NCBI RefSeq assembly: GCF_013363995.1
Contig: NZ_JABWGO010000001.1
Location: 496,001 to 560,000 of the forward strand
DNA from: Nonomuraea rhodomycinica
GTDB taxonomy: Bacteria > Actinomycetota > Actinomycetes > Streptosporangiales > Streptosporangiaceae
Direction of reading: 5' to 3'
Length of the DNA: 64,000 nt
Within the stretch, counting starts at the first letter, position 1. The number at the start of each line of letters is the position of its first letter. Below the pieces are notes generated by a model. The model did not search any database. It was not told where the DNA came from and was given only the letters and a program-made list of their open reading frames with translations. Shown piece by piece: positions 27,876 through 36,326 of the stretch. The position numbers and the translations under genes were made by a program.

Positions 27876-27942
27876 CGGCCGGGCTGCTCGCCGGGCGCGG
27901 GTCGCCGGCCGCCGGGCCCGGCTTTCTGTCGGTGGGGGCGGC

Positions 27943-27948
27943 TAGCCT
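27943..27948 (+). promoter_or_regulatory. -10 element TAGCCT for a leaderless transcript
   Basis: GGCTAGCCT ends 7 bases before the ATG at 27955, so transcription should start at or within a base of the start codon. There is no ribosome site in front of the ATG, which fits leaderless initiation. The -35 region is not clear. Confidence 0.5.
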
Positions 27949-27954
27949 GCCCGC

Positions 27955-28569
27955 ATGGCCGAACGCGAGCACGGGCACCGCCCTCCGCCGACCGACACGT
28001 CGATCGACTCCGCCGACTGGGACGGCCGCGAGCTGGACCGCGAGGTCCACCGGCGGGTCCTGTTCTCGGGCGTGGACATGACGGAGGCGACCGACCGCGG
28101 GTCCGTGTTCGACGAGTGCGTCTTCCGCGACGTCCGGTTCAACGTGTCGGTCCACGAGGACGCCCGGTTCGCGGGCTGCACGTTCGTGCGCTGCTCGTTC
28201 TTCGACGCCACCTTCCGGGGGTGCAAGCTGACGGGCAGCATGTTCGACGGCTGCTCGTACGGGCTGCTCAAGGTCGAGGGGGGCGACTGGTCGTTCGCCG
28301 GGCTCCCGGGCGCCGACCTGCGGGGCAGCAGCTTCCGTGACGTCCGGCTGCGCGAGGCCGACCTCACCGGGGCCCGGCTCGAGGGCGCCTCGCTGCTGCG
28401 CTGCGACCTGTCCGGCGCCTGGCTGCACGGCGCCGACCTCACCCGGTGCGACCTGCGGGGCAGCGACCTCGGCGGGCTCGACCCGCTGACCACCAAGATC
28501 GGCGGGGCGATCATCGACGCCGCCCAGGCGACGGTCGTGGCCACCGCCCTGGGCCTCGACGTGCGCTGA
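27955..28569 (+). CDS. pentapeptide repeat protein
   Basis: 204 residues. From about residue 40 to 185 the chain follows the A(D/N)LXX five-residue periodicity with Phe/Leu/Met at the centre (for example CVFRDVRFN, ARFAGCTFVRCSFFDATFRGCKL, ADLRGSSFRDVRLREADLTGARLEGASLLRCDL), interrupted once near YGLLKVEGGDWSFAGLPG. Such right-handed quadrilateral helices occur in Qnr/MfpA proteins that protect DNA gyrase, but also in many proteins of unknown role. The layout (break in the helix, about 200 residues) resembles Qnr/MfpA relatives, yet resistance function is not shown by the sequence. Leaderless promoter likely. Confidence 0.85.
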   Translation: MAEREHGHRPPPTDTSIDSADWDGRELDREVHRRVLFSGVDMTEATDRGSVFDECVFRDVRFNVSVHEDARFAGCTFVRCSFFDATFRGCKLTGSMFDGCSYGLLKVEGGDWSFAGLPGADLRGSSFRDVRLREADLTGARLEGASLLRCDLSGAWLHGADLTRCDLRGSDLGGLDPLTTKIGGAIIDAAQATVVATALGLDVR

Positions 28570-28700
28570 CGCGTTCGCCAACACACCGCCAACTCGGCGA
28601 TCCCCTGGCTCGGCGCGCGTCCGCGCCACGGCGGGGCGCCCCGCCGCTCCGGACGTAGATCCCGCCCAAAAGCAGCGCGGATTGGTTGACGGAGGTTTGG

Positions 28701-28729
28701 GGGAACATGCCGCGTCGGCCCAGTAACGT
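28701..28729 (+). promoter_or_regulatory. candidate promoter with GGGAAC -35 and TAACGT -10
   Basis: GGGAAC (28701-28706) is followed after 17 bases by TAACGT (28724-28729). The GGAAC -35 with GTAAC at -10 resembles ECF-sigma promoters, including the SigR thiol-stress type. It lies 45 bp upstream of a short open frame and about 350 bp upstream of a disulfide reductase gene. Confidence 0.35.
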
Positions 28730-28773
28730 GGCGAGCTGAAAGCAAGGGAATTCACCGACGCGGAGGTCGTGAC

Positions 28774-28887
28774 ATGACGATTCTCACGCTGCTGCCCGTG
28801 TGCAGCGTTTCCGACAGGTTCTTCGGGCCTGGCCGTCGCCGCAGTGCGGGACACCGGCAGAGCCAGAAGCACAGGCACCGCCCGTAG
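28774..28887 (+). CDS. possible 37-residue leader peptide
   Basis: An ATG at 28774 has a very good ribosome site (GGAGG at 28762-28766, spacing 7). It opens a 37-codon frame starting MTILTLLPVCSVSDRFFG, with one Cys (residue 10) and a basic, His-rich end (GHRQSQKHRHRP). It stands about 195 bases upstream of the flavoprotein disulfide reductase gene, with GC-rich inverted repeats in between (GCCCGG/CCGGGC near 28926-28940). It could be a regulatory leader peptide or a small protein. No family is known to me; only the ribosome site and position support it. Confidence 0.4.
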   Translation: MTILTLLPVCSVSDRFFGPGRRRSAGHRQSQKHRHRP

Positions 28888-29082
28888 AACAGCCAGAACG
28901 CCCGGTATCACGGTCGCCTTCGCGCCCGGGCGCCGGGCCTTTCACGTCCTGTCGCGGGACACCGCGGCGCGTCCGGAAGACGATCCGGTTCCCGGGACGC
29001 CCGCCGCCCCGCCGTGCCCCCACGGCTCGCGGTTCTGACAGGCTGGTGGGGTCGGCATGACGGTGAGTCTGGGGAGGCGGAC

Positions 29083-30495
29083 GTGAGCGACGAGTTCGAC
29101 GTGATCGTGATCGGCGGCGGGCCGGCCGGGGAGAACGTGGCGGCACGGGCCGTGCGCGGCGGGCTCACGGCAGCCGTCGTGGACAGCCGCCTGCTCGGCG
29201 GCGAATGCTCGTACTGGGCGTGCATCCCGAGCAAGGCCCTGCTGCGCCCGGTGGAGCTGGCCGCCGAGGTCGGGCGCGTGCCGGGCCTGACGATCGGCCC
29301 CATCGAGGCGGGCAAGGTGCTGGCCCGGCGCGACGAGGCGGTGGCGCACTACGACGACTCCGGGCAGGTGCGGTGGCTGGACGGGGTGCCGGCCACGTTC
29401 CTGCGCGGCGCCGGACGGCTCGACGGGCCGCGCCGCGTGCGGGTCACCGCCCCCGACGGCTCCGAGCGCACCGTGACCGCGCGCCACGCGGTGGTGCTGG
29501 CCACCGGCAGCACCGCGGCCGTCCCGCCGGTGCCCGGGCTGCGCGAGGCCAACCCCTGGACCAGCCACGAGGTAACCGCCGCCACGTCCGTGCCCGAGCG
29601 GCTGGCCGTCATCGGCGGCGGCGTGGTGGCCTGCGAGATGGCCCAGGCCATGCACGGCCTCGGGGCCCGGCAGACCACGATGCTCGTGCGCGGCGACCGG
29701 CTGCTGCCCCGGATGGAGCCGTTCGCCGGCGAACTGCTCGCCGCCTCGTTCGCCGACGCGGGGATCGACGTGCGGTTCGGCACCGGCGCCGTCGCGGTGG
29801 AGCGGCCGGAGGCCGGCGCCAAGGTCACGATCCGGCTGCCCGACGGGCCGCCGCTGGAGGCCGACGAGCTGCTCGTCGCGACCGGCCGCAAGCCGGCCAC
29901 CTCCCATGTCGGCCTCGACACCGTGGGCCTGGAGCCCGGCCGGTACGTCGAGGTGGACGACAGCATGCGCGCCACCGGCGTCGAGGGCGGCTGGCTGTAC
30001 GCGGTCGGCGACGCCAACGGCCGCAACCTGCTCACCCACATGGGCAAGTACCAGGCGCGGGTCTGCGGCGACGTCATCGCCGCCCGGGCCAAGGGCGAGC
30101 CCGACGACCTGCCGGCGCTGCGCGACACGGCCGACGACCGGGGCGCGCCCCAGGTGGTCTTCACCGACCCCCAGATCTGCTCGGTCGGCCGGACCGAGGC
30201 CGCCGCCCGGGACGCGGGCTTCCGGATCCGGACCGTGGAGTACGACCTGGGCTCGGTGTCGGGCGCGTACCTGCTCGGCGACGGCTACCGGGGGCGGGCC
30301 AAGGCCGTGGTGGACGAGGACCGCCGGGTGCTGCTGGGGGTGACGTTCGCCGGGCCGGGCGTGGCCGAGCTGCTGCACGCGGCGACGATCGCGGTCACGG
30401 GCGAGGTGCCGCTGGAGCGGCTGTGGCACGCCGTGCCGTCGTTCCCGACCGTCAGCGAGATCTGGCTGCGGCTGCTGGAGACGTACGGGCTCTGA
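29083..30495 (+). CDS. FAD-dependent pyridine nucleotide-disulfide oxidoreductase (dihydrolipoyl dehydrogenase/mercuric reductase-like)
   Basis: 470 residues from the GTG at 29083 (GGGGAGGCGG upstream). FAD-binding VIVIGGGPAGENVA, redox disulfide in GGECSYWACIPSK (CxxxxC), an NAD(P)-binding second Rossmann motif VIGGGVVACEMAQA, and FAD-binding GWLYAVGDANGR. The C-terminal active-site region reads HAVPSFPTVSE instead of the HAHPTLSE of classical lipoamide dehydrogenase, so it belongs to a broader actinobacterial group whose substrate I cannot name. It has no lipoate or heavy-metal domain and no pyruvate dehydrogenase genes nearby. A role in thiol or quinone reduction is plausible. Confidence 0.88.
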   Translation: MSDEFDVIVIGGGPAGENVAARAVRGGLTAAVVDSRLLGGECSYWACIPSKALLRPVELAAEVGRVPGLTIGPIEAGKVLARRDEAVAHYDDSGQVRWLDGVPATFLRGAGRLDGPRRVRVTAPDGSERTVTARHAVVLATGSTAAVPPVPGLREANPWTSHEVTAATSVPERLAVIGGGVVACEMAQAMHGLGARQTTMLVRGDRLLPRMEPFAGELLAASFADAGIDVRFGTGAVAVERPEAGAKVTIRLPDGPPLEADELLVATGRKPATSHVGLDTVGLEPGRYVEVDDSMRATGVEGGWLYAVGDANGRNLLTHMGKYQARVCGDVIAARAKGEPDDLPALRDTADDRGAPQVVFTDPQICSVGRTEAAARDAGFRIRTVEYDLGSVSGAYLLGDGYRGRAKAVVDEDRRVLLGVTFAGPGVAELLHAATIAVTGEVPLERLWHAVPSFPTVSEIWLRLLETYGL

Positions 30496-30545
30496 CGGCC
30501 GGCGCCGCCGGTGTGAGAAGGGCCGGAGGCGAGAGGTGACGCGGA

Positions 30546-30581
30546 GGGGCGGGCCGCCCCGTCAGAGGTGCGGCCCGCCCC
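30546..30581. terminator. strong bidirectional stem-loop
   Basis: GGGGCGGGCCGC (30546-30557) pairs perfectly over 12 bp with GCGGCCCGCCCC (30570-30581), loop 12. It lies between convergent stops at 30495 and 30607. Confidence 0.75.
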
Positions 30582-30606
30582 CGGGCACGCCGGGCGTGGA
30601 CATCTT

Positions 30607-30789
30607 CTACCGGGCCCGGTCCTCGTCGTCCTCGTTGTAGTACTCGGTCGGGTCGGGTTTCGCCGGGACGTGCACCGTGGCGCTTCCGCTCTGCTGAGCC
30701 GGGTGCGCGGACACGGCGGCGGCGACGGCGCCCGAGACGGTGAGGACTCCGGCCACCACGGCGGCGGCGACGAGCAGGTGCTTCAGCAT
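30607..30789 (-). CDS. small secreted or membrane-anchored peptide
   Basis: 60 residues with an ATG preceded by CGGAGTG. Residues 1-28 form a signal peptide (MLKHLL, an Ala/Val core, AVAAAVSA); the remaining about 30 residues are polar and end in an acidic run (EYYNEDDEDRAR). No known family. The mature part is too short for an enzyme. A single-gene unit between two GC-rich spacers. Confidence 0.6.
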   Translation of the reverse strand: MLKHLLVAAAVVAGVLTVSGAVAAAVSAHPAQQSGSATVHVPAKPDPTEYYNEDDEDRAR

Positions 30790-31039
30790 CGTGGATCACT
30801 CCGTGGGTGTTCGATGGTCCGGATGGTCCGGACCGGACGGAGCGTCGACTGGGTTCCCGGGAATCGCCCATGCGGCGCGGAACACCTCTCAACGTAGCCA
30901 GAGGCTCGCGGCGGGGTCGCCCGCGCGGCGGCAAAGCCTCGCCCATGGCGGCCGTCCCCTCGTTCGGGCGAACCTCCCCGGCGGGTCAGGCTTCCCGCGC
31001 GGCCCGCCGCGATCCACGAACCCGCGACGATGCGTTGAC

Positions 31040-31732
31040 TCAGCAGGACTTGCCGGACGACGGGCTCTTCCTCTCGCCGTCCGCCGACCGGCGGTTCCCG
31101 GCGACGCGGCGGCCCGCCCACACCAGGATCATCACCGCGGCCAGGCCGAGCAGGATGTTGGTGCCCGTCCCGACGTACTGCTCCACCCGCGACCAGTTGT
31201 CGCCCAGCAGGTAGCCCGCCACCACGAGCAGGGTGTTCCAGACGAGGCTGCCGAGCGCGGTCAGCGCGCAGAACGTGGCCAGCGGCATGCGCTCCAGGCC
31301 GGCCGGGACGGAGATGAGGCTGCGGATGACCGGCACCATCCGCCCGAACAGGACCGTCCTGCGGCCGTGCCGGTCGAACCAGTCCTCGGCCTTCTCCACG
31401 TCCGACGGCTTGACCAGCGGCACCCTGCCGGCCAGGGCGTGGATGCGCTCGCGCCCGAGCAGCGCGCCCAGCCCGTACAGGGCCAGCGCCCCCGCCACCG
31501 CGCCGAGCGTCGTCCAGACCAGCACCTCCCACAGCGCCATCCGGCCCTTGCCCGCCGAGAAGCCCGCCAGCGGCAGGATCACCTCGCTCGGCAGCGGCGG
31601 GAACACGTGCTCCAGCGCCACGACCAGCCCGGCGCCCGGAGCGCCGAGCGCGTCCATGATCCCCATGGCCCAGCCGGCGATCCCGCCGGGGTCGGGGGAC
31701 GTCCCGGTGGGCGCCACGGTCGCGGAGGTCAT
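31040..31732 (-). CDS. DedA family membrane protein
   Basis: 230 residues from the ATG at 31732 (GAGGAG upstream). DedA/SNARE-associated family motifs: FPPLPSEVILPLAGFSAG near the N-terminus, ALYGLGALLGR, the FGRMVPVIRSLISVPAG segment with its conserved Arg residues, and GSLVWNTLLVVAGYLLGDNW. Four to five hydrophobic segments and a charged C-terminal tail. DedA proteins are required for envelope homeostasis; some flip polyprenyl phosphate or phospholipid. Upstream 250 bp (30790-31039 lies downstream of it) holds no recognisable gene. Confidence 0.9.
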   Translation of the reverse strand: MTSATVAPTGTSPDPGGIAGWAMGIMDALGAPGAGLVVALEHVFPPLPSEVILPLAGFSAGKGRMALWEVLVWTTLGAVAGALALYGLGALLGRERIHALAGRVPLVKPSDVEKAEDWFDRHGRRTVLFGRMVPVIRSLISVPAGLERMPLATFCALTALGSLVWNTLLVVAGYLLGDNWSRVEQYVGTGTNILLGLAAVMILVWAGRRVAGNRRSADGERKSPSSGKSC

Positions 31733-31841
31733 CGATCCGGCTCCTCGTCTGTCGTCGGCGGTGTCCGGAAGATCCTCTAGCCGGTGCGGCCGGGGGTATG
31801 CGTGACCGGGCGCCAGGAATGGACGCGGCCACGGCGGGAAC

Positions 31842-32159
31842 ATGATCGTCGTGAGCCCCCCGCCCATCGACGCCGCCGCGCTGGAGAGCCGCGTCCGCCG
31901 GCGGCTCGCGGAGGCGGGATTCGCCGTGGAACGCCACGACGCGGACGGCGACGGCGGGCTGCGGGTGTGGCACGAGCCGGGCCGCGGCGTGGTCGTCTCG
32001 TGGGAGCCGGACGCGGCGCCCGGCGAGGAGCATGCGGCGCGTTACCGGCTGATCCGGGGCGCCGTGCGGCTCGCGTTACGGACCATCCTGGCCGAGGCCG
32101 GCTACCACGTGCGCGAGGACGGCGGCCGGATGATCGTCACACCCCGCGACCAGCCCTGA
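31842..32159 (+). CDS. small hypothetical protein
   Basis: 105 residues, divergent from dedA. The ATG at 31842 follows GGCGGGAA. The chain looks like one alpha/beta domain: an N-terminal amphipathic helix (DAAALESRVRRRLAEAGF), two strands (LRVWHEPGRGVVVSWEPD), a helix (AARYRLIRGAVRLALRTILAEAGY) and a final strand (GGRMIVTP). No transmembrane segment, no Cys. I recognise no family. Confidence 0.65.
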   Translation: MIVVSPPPIDAAALESRVRRRLAEAGFAVERHDADGDGGLRVWHEPGRGVVVSWEPDAAPGEEHAARYRLIRGAVRLALRTILAEAGYHVREDGGRMIVTPRDQP

Positions 32160-32204
32160 CCCGGGCGGCCCAGGGGGCGCTCAGTCCGGTCACGCGGTCA
32201 CGGG

Positions 32205-32330
32205 GCGGTCGGCCTCGTCGAGGCGGGCCGGACGGCCAGGGCGGTCGGCTTTGTCGAGGGACGGCCGGGCCGGACGGCCAGGGCGGTCGGCCTCGTCGAG
32301 AGACGGCCGGGCCGGACGGCCAGGGCGGTC
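32205..32330. repeat. tandem ~42-bp repeats between two convergent genes
   Basis: GCGGTCGG recurs at 32205, 32241, 32283 and 32325, giving units of 36, 42 and 42 bp with the internal motif TTGTCGAGGGACGGCCGGGC or close variants. The array directly follows the minus-strand stop at 32337. Confidence 0.75.
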
Positions 32331-32336
32331 GGGTGG

Positions 32337-33185
32337 TCAGGGGGCGGTCAGTGCCGCGTCGATGGCCGCGGCCTGGCGCTCCAGCCACGCCTCGCGCCTC
32401 TTGATCTTGTCGCCGACGCCCTCCTCCCACATGCGCGCCCAGCCGCCGCCCCGCTCCTCGGCGATCTGCTTCATGGAGAACCACGCCCGCCGGGTACGCA
32501 GCACGGCGACCTCGACGAGGCGGGAGCGGTCGGCGTCCGTCATCCCGTAGGCGTCGGCGACGATGCGGCAGCGGCGCGGCACGTCCACCTCGCGCAGCGG
32601 CGGGTCGGCGTCGGCGGGGTCGCCCAGCGGCGCCCAGTAGAGCATCACGTTCAGCGCCTCCTCCACCCTGGCGACCGGTTTCGCCATGTCGAAGTCGATC
32701 AACGCGGCCGCCTCGCCGGCGCGGAACACGATGTTGTCCGGCGTGTAGTCCATGTGCCCGACCAGCTCGGCCGGGTACGGGGGCTTGGGCGGCATGCCCG
32801 GCGGCTCCGCCATCTCGTAGCCCGGCCGCACCCCGTCGGGCACGACGAAGCCCGCGACGGCGTCGTCGTAGTCGCGCACGAGGCGCCCGACGGAGGCCAG
32901 CCGTCCCTCGTCGGCGACCCACGCCGGCCTCGGCCGCCCGGCGACCTCGCCGGGGACGAAGGTCAGCACCTCCCGCCCGGCCGCGTCGATGCCGAGGAAC
33001 CGCGGGGAGCCCGCGAACCCGACGTCCTCCAGGTGGCGCAGCAGCGCGTGGACGAGCGGTGCGTTGGGGCCGACCGGACGGCGTACCGTGTCGCCGACCC
33101 GTACGACGCCCTCGGTGACGTCCCCGCCGGCGAGCGGGATCTCGGGTCCGGGGTCGCGTGGTTCGGCGTACGTGCGCGAGGTCAT
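32337..33185 (-). CDS. phosphotransferase of the aminoglycoside phosphotransferase/kinase fold
   Basis: 282 residues from the ATG at 33185 with TGGAG upstream. The kinase-like catalytic loop is GHMDYTPDNIVF (the HxDxxxxN motif) followed by IDFDMAKPVARVEEAL (metal-binding DFD). An LTFVPGEV hinge is also visible. This is the APH/choline kinase-like superfamily, whose members phosphorylate antibiotics, sugars or amino alcohols. No antibiotic gene cluster is nearby, so resistance is not implied. The C-terminal helix-rich part has many Trp and Arg residues. Confidence 0.82.
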   Translation of the reverse strand: MTSRTYAEPRDPGPEIPLAGGDVTEGVVRVGDTVRRPVGPNAPLVHALLRHLEDVGFAGSPRFLGIDAAGREVLTFVPGEVAGRPRPAWVADEGRLASVGRLVRDYDDAVAGFVVPDGVRPGYEMAEPPGMPPKPPYPAELVGHMDYTPDNIVFRAGEAAALIDFDMAKPVARVEEALNVMLYWAPLGDPADADPPLREVDVPRRCRIVADAYGMTDADRSRLVEVAVLRTRRAWFSMKQIAEERGGGWARMWEEGVGDKIKRREAWLERQAAAIDAALTAP

Positions 33186-33281
33186 GTCCTGCTCCAGGGT
33201 CGAGGTCCGGCGGCTCGGCCCGCCGCGGGCAAGATCCCGATCTTACGACGCGGCATGCGGCGGGTCCCTGGCGTGAGGCCG

Positions 33282-33375
33282 GTGAGGACAGGGCGCGGGG
33301 CGGCTCCCGGAGCAGGGCGGCTCCCGGAGCAGGGCGGATCCCGGAGCAGGGCGGGTCAGGACAGGGCGCGGGCGT
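33282..33375. repeat. 17-bp tandem repeats on the stop codon of the DUF5946 gene
   Basis: CTCCCGGAGCAGGGCGG units start at 33304, 33321 and 33338 (the last beginning ATC), and the next in phase, 33355, begins GTCAGG, which contains the stop codon (33356-33358) of the minus-strand gene. In addition GGACAGGGCGCGGG occurs on both sides, near 33286 and 33359, so the last codons of the gene are also copied beyond the stop. Confidence 0.75.
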
Positions 33376-33856
33376 TCCAGGCGCGGATCGTGGCGTGGCA
33401 GGGCTCCCAGGCGCGCCACACGTCGCGGCCCCACTCCCGGACGAGGCGCCGGTGCTCGGCCGGGTCCCGGGCGGCCAGCACGTCGGCGACGGTCATCAGG
33501 CCGTGCAGCCGCGGCGGCCGCAGCGGGTGGAAGTAGTCCGGGCGGCCGGCCATCATCCGCTTGTGCAGCGCCGGGCCCTCACGCGGGTCGGCGCCGTCCT
33601 CGACGAACAGGCACAGCGTCATCAGGCACAACGCCATGCGCTGGACCTCCCGGCGGCCGTCGCCCCCGGGGTGCTGGGCGACGTACGCGTCCACCACGAG
33701 CTGGTGGACGGGGCGATACTCCGCGATGCCGTACGAGCGGGCCAGCAGCTCTCCGTAGCGCTCCCAGCACTCCGCCGACGCACCGTATCCGTCGGGCCGC
33801 ACCCCTCCCCCGGCCGGGGCCTCCAGCCCGCACCCGGGACAGATCACCGCGCTCAC
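33356..33856 (-). CDS. DUF5946 family protein
   Basis: 166 residues from the GTG at 33856 (GGAGGAG upstream). N-terminal CPGCGLEAPAGGG and ASAECWERYGELLARSYG, followed by HQLVVDAYVAQHPGG and a C-terminal half with Trp-rich helix WGRDVWRAWEPCHATIRAWN. These are the marks of DUF5946 proteins as I know them. CPGCG may bind a metal with later Cys or His residues. Function unknown. A palindrome and -10 element lie just upstream. Confidence 0.78.
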   Translation of the reverse strand: MSAVICPGCGLEAPAGGGVRPDGYGASAECWERYGELLARSYGIAEYRPVHQLVVDAYVAQHPGGDGRREVQRMALCLMTLCLFVEDGADPREGPALHKRMMAGRPDYFHPLRPPRLHGLMTVADVLAARDPAEHRRLVREWGRDVWRAWEPCHATIRAWNARALS

Positions 33857-33948
33857 CCTCGTGCCCTCCTCCGGTCACCACGACGTCCCGGCGCGCCACC
33901 GTCTTCCGGCCCGCCACCGGCTTCCGGCCCGGCGCCGCGCCTGACGAG

Positions 33949-33974
33949 ACGTTACGGCCTCACGCGACGTGAGG
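33949..33974 (-). promoter_or_regulatory. -10 element with adjacent 17-bp palindrome upstream of the DUF5946 gene
   Basis: On the minus strand TAACGT (33949-33954) is preceded by CCTCACG-N3-CGTGAGG (33958-33974, perfect 7-bp arms). The dyad occupies the promoter spacer, a usual place for a repressor site. The regulator is unknown. Confidence 0.4.
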
Positions 33975-34097
33975 GTCGAACCGCCGCCGCAGCCGGGGAC
34001 ACGCACTTCTGATCTTGGAGGCGGGACGATAGGTTGATCCACGGTGTGCCGGGAAGGCTGGTCGGCGGTCCTGTCGTCATGCCCCGGGAGAGCCGCC

Positions 34098-34541
34098 ATG
34101 CGTGCCCGTGACCTCGTCGCCGACTTCCCCACCGTGGGCCTCGACACCCCGGTGGCCGACGCCGCCCGGCTGCTGGCCGAGCACGACCTGCCGGGCCTGA
34201 TCGTGGTGGACGAGCGCGGGCTCCCCGCCGGGATCCTGCCCGGCACCCAGGTGCTGCGGCTGGCCGTTCCGGGTTACTGCCTCGACGATCCGGCGCTGGC
34301 GCGGGTGGTGGACGAGGCGCACGCCGACGTGTTCATGCGCTCGATCTCCGGCCGTACGGTACGCGAGGCGATGCCGCCCCGCCCGCGCGAGCTGCCGGTC
34401 GCCGACCCGGACGCGACGGTGCTGGAGCTGGCCGCGCTGATGGCGCGCACCCACAGCCCGCTCGTGGCCGTGGTCGACGCGGGCGGGCTGCGGGGCGCCG
34501 TGACGCTCCAGGCGCTGGTGGACCGGCTGGTCGAGCAGTGA
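34098..34541 (+). CDS. CBS domain protein
   Basis: 147 residues from the ATG at 34098 (GGGAGA upstream). Two CBS motifs form a Bateman module: [48 protein letters not shown], and [50 protein letters not shown]. Such modules sense adenine nucleotides or act as regulatory domains for transporters. The stop overlaps the start of the transporter gene by 4 bases (GTGA), so the protein is very likely the regulatory partner of that transporter. Confidence 0.88.
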   Translation: MRARDLVADFPTVGLDTPVADAARLLAEHDLPGLIVVDERGLPAGILPGTQVLRLAVPGYCLDDPALARVVDEAHADVFMRSISGRTVREAMPPRPRELPVADPDATVLELAALMARTHSPLVAVVDAGGLRGAVTLQALVDRLVEQ

Positions 34542-35830
34542 CGCTCACCGCGTGGCTGGCGGTCGCCGCCTTCCTCGGCGCGTACGCGCTGATCGCGACG
34601 GAGAAGGTGCACCGCGTCGCCGCGGCGCTGGGCGGGGCGGCGATCATGCTGGTGATCCACGCCACCGCCGCCGGGCCGGCGTTCTTCTCCGAGCGCACCG
34701 GCATCGACTGGAACGTCGTCTTCCTGCTGCTCGGCATGATGATCATCGTGGGGGTGCTGAAGCGGACCGGCGTGTTCGAGTACCTCGCCATCTGGGCCGC
34801 CAAGCGCGCCCGGGGCCGGCCGTACCGGCTCATGGTGCTGCTCGTGGTGATCACCGCGTCGGCGTCGGCGCTGCTCGACAACGTGACGACCGTGCTGCTC
34901 GTCGCGCCCGTGACGTTTCTGGTGTGCGAGCGGCTGGCGCTGCCGGTGGCGCCGTACCTCATCGCCGAGGCCATGGCCTCCAACATCGGCGGCACCGCAA
35001 CGCTCGTCGGCGACCCGCCGAACATCATCATCGCCAGCCGGGCCGGCCTGACCTTCAACGACTTCCTCGTCCACCTGACGCCGCTGGTCGTGGTGCTGGT
35101 GGCGGCGTTCGCGCTGCTGTGCCGGGTGCTGTTCCGCGACGCGTTCCGCTACGACCCCGGCCGGGCCGCCGAGATCATGGCGCTGAACGAGCGGGAGGCC
35201 ATCGCCGACCGGCGGCTGCTGTGGCAGAGCCTGACCGTGCTGGCGCTGGTCATGGCGGCGTTCGTGCTGCACCCGGTGCTGCACTACGAGCCCTCGGTCG
35301 TGGCGCTGCTGGGCGCCGGGGCGCTGGTCGCCCTCACGGAGATCACCACGGAGGAGGCGATCGCCGAGGTCGAGTGGCCGACGCTGGTGTTCTTCGCCGG
35401 GTTGTTCGTCATGGTCGGCGCGCTGGTCCACACCGGTGTCATCGGCGAGGTGGCGCGGGCCGCGGCCGGCGCGGCCGAGGGGCGGCCGGAGGCCACCGTG
35501 ATGGCGATGCTGTGGGGCTCGGCCGGGCTGTCGGCCATCGTGGACAACATCCCGTACGTCGCCACCATGAGCCCCATCGTCGAGCAGCTCGTGCAGGCCG
35601 CCGGGGGCGGCGAGCACGCGCGGGCGCTGTGGTGGGCGCTCGCGCTCGGCGCCGACCTCGGCGGGAACGCCACGGCGGTCGGCGCGGCGGCCAACGTCGT
35701 GGTGATCGGCATCGCCGCCCGCAACGGGACTCCGATCAGCTTCTGGGGGTTCACCCGGTACGGCCTGGTCGCGACGGTCACCACGGTCGCGCTGGCGACG
35801 CCGTACCTGTGGCTGCGCTACCTGCTCTGA
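34538..35830 (+). CDS. ArsB/NhaD (P-protein type) ion transporter
   Basis: 430 residues, GTG start overlapping the CBS gene stop by 4 bases. About 11 hydrophobic segments in two repeats. The repeat signatures are [22 protein letters not shown], then [24 protein letters not shown] in the first half, and [18 protein letters not shown] with [23 protein letters not shown] in the second. This is the ion transporter superfamily that includes ArsB, NhaD Na+/H+ antiporters and the human P protein. No ArsR or ArsA gene is near; Na+/H+ exchange or anion export are both possible. The coupled CBS protein suggests gating by nucleotides or ionic strength. Confidence 0.88.
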   Translation: MTLTAWLAVAAFLGAYALIATEKVHRVAAALGGAAIMLVIHATAAGPAFFSERTGIDWNVVFLLLGMMIIVGVLKRTGVFEYLAIWAAKRARGRPYRLMVLLVVITASASALLDNVTTVLLVAPVTFLVCERLALPVAPYLIAEAMASNIGGTATLVGDPPNIIIASRAGLTFNDFLVHLTPLVVVLVAAFALLCRVLFRDAFRYDPGRAAEIMALNEREAIADRRLLWQSLTVLALVMAAFVLHPVLHYEPSVVALLGAGALVALTEITTEEAIAEVEWPTLVFFAGLFVMVGALVHTGVIGEVARAAAGAAEGRPEATVMAMLWGSAGLSAIVDNIPYVATMSPIVEQLVQAAGGGEHARALWWALALGADLGGNATAVGAAANVVVIGIAARNGTPISFWGFTRYGLVATVTTVALATPYLWLRYLL

Positions 35831-35846
35831 CGCCCGGCGGGTCCGC

Positions 35847-36326
35847 TCAGCCGGCGGCGCGGTGCCGCTCGTAGAGCTGGCCGAGGCGGTCGATGCGCCA
35901 GAGCTGGCCGAGCACCACGAGCGTGGCGCCGAAGACCGTCGGCCAGACCTGCAGCGCGACGAGCCCCCAGACCAGCAGGGCGAACCCGGTGACGCCGACG
36001 GCGACCAGCAGCCGCTGCACCCTGCGGTGGTCGCCGTCGACGAGTGACCGGTCGTACAGCCACAGCTTCTCGCCGTAGATGCCCTTGGCGGCCCAGCTCT
36101 CGGGACGCTCGACGGCGGGGAAGACGTGCGGGTTGGCCACCAGCCACACGACGACCAGCGCCACCCCGGCCAGGCACCACCAGCCGACCCACGCCCGGCT
36201 CCAGACGGCCAGGATCATGAGCGGGATGGCCGCGAACCGGGTCCAGACGCTCCACGGGTTGGCGTGGCGCTTCCACGCCTCGTCGGTCATGCCGGCGGCG
36301 GCGGCGTATCTCTTCAGCACGCTCAT
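35847..36326 (-). CDS. DUF6653 family membrane protein
   Basis: 159 residues from the ATG at 36326, overlapping the stop of the upstream TetR gene by 4 bases. The N-terminal sequence WKRHANPWSVWTRFAAIPLMILAVWSRAW, the central NPHVFPAVERPESWAAKGIYGEKLWL and two pairs of hydrophobic helices fit DUF6653 as I recall it. Function unknown. The coupling to a TetR regulator and the operator upstream of that regulator suggest that the membrane protein is produced on derepression. Confidence 0.8.
   Translation of the reverse strand: MSVLKRYAAAAGMTDEAWKRHANPWSVWTRFAAIPLMILAVWSRAWVGWWCLAGVALVVVWLVANPHVFPAVERPESWAAKGIYGEKLWLYDRSLVDGDHRRVQRLLVAVGVTGFALLVWGLVALQVWPTVFGATLVVLGQLWRIDRLGQLYERHRAAG

Noticed and set aside
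27955..28569. Qnr/MfpA quinolone resistance protein
   Set aside because: Pentapeptide repeats alone do not show gyrase binding; kept as a generic pentapeptide repeat protein.
28800..29060. A longer open frame (about 86 codons) over the leader region upstream of the disulfide reductase gene
   Set aside because: No ribosome site and random-looking Pro/Arg-rich product; the 37-codon frame at 28774 has the better start signal.
30790..31039. Possible small gene or RNA in the 250-bp gap between dedA and the small secreted peptide gene
   Set aside because: I see a short direct repeat (ATGGTCCGG twice near 30817-30836) but no credible frame, tRNA fold or terminator.
32337..33185. Antibiotic resistance kinase
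   Set aside because: The kinase fold is clear, but nothing ties it to aminoglycosides or macrolides, and no antibiotic gene cluster is in the window.
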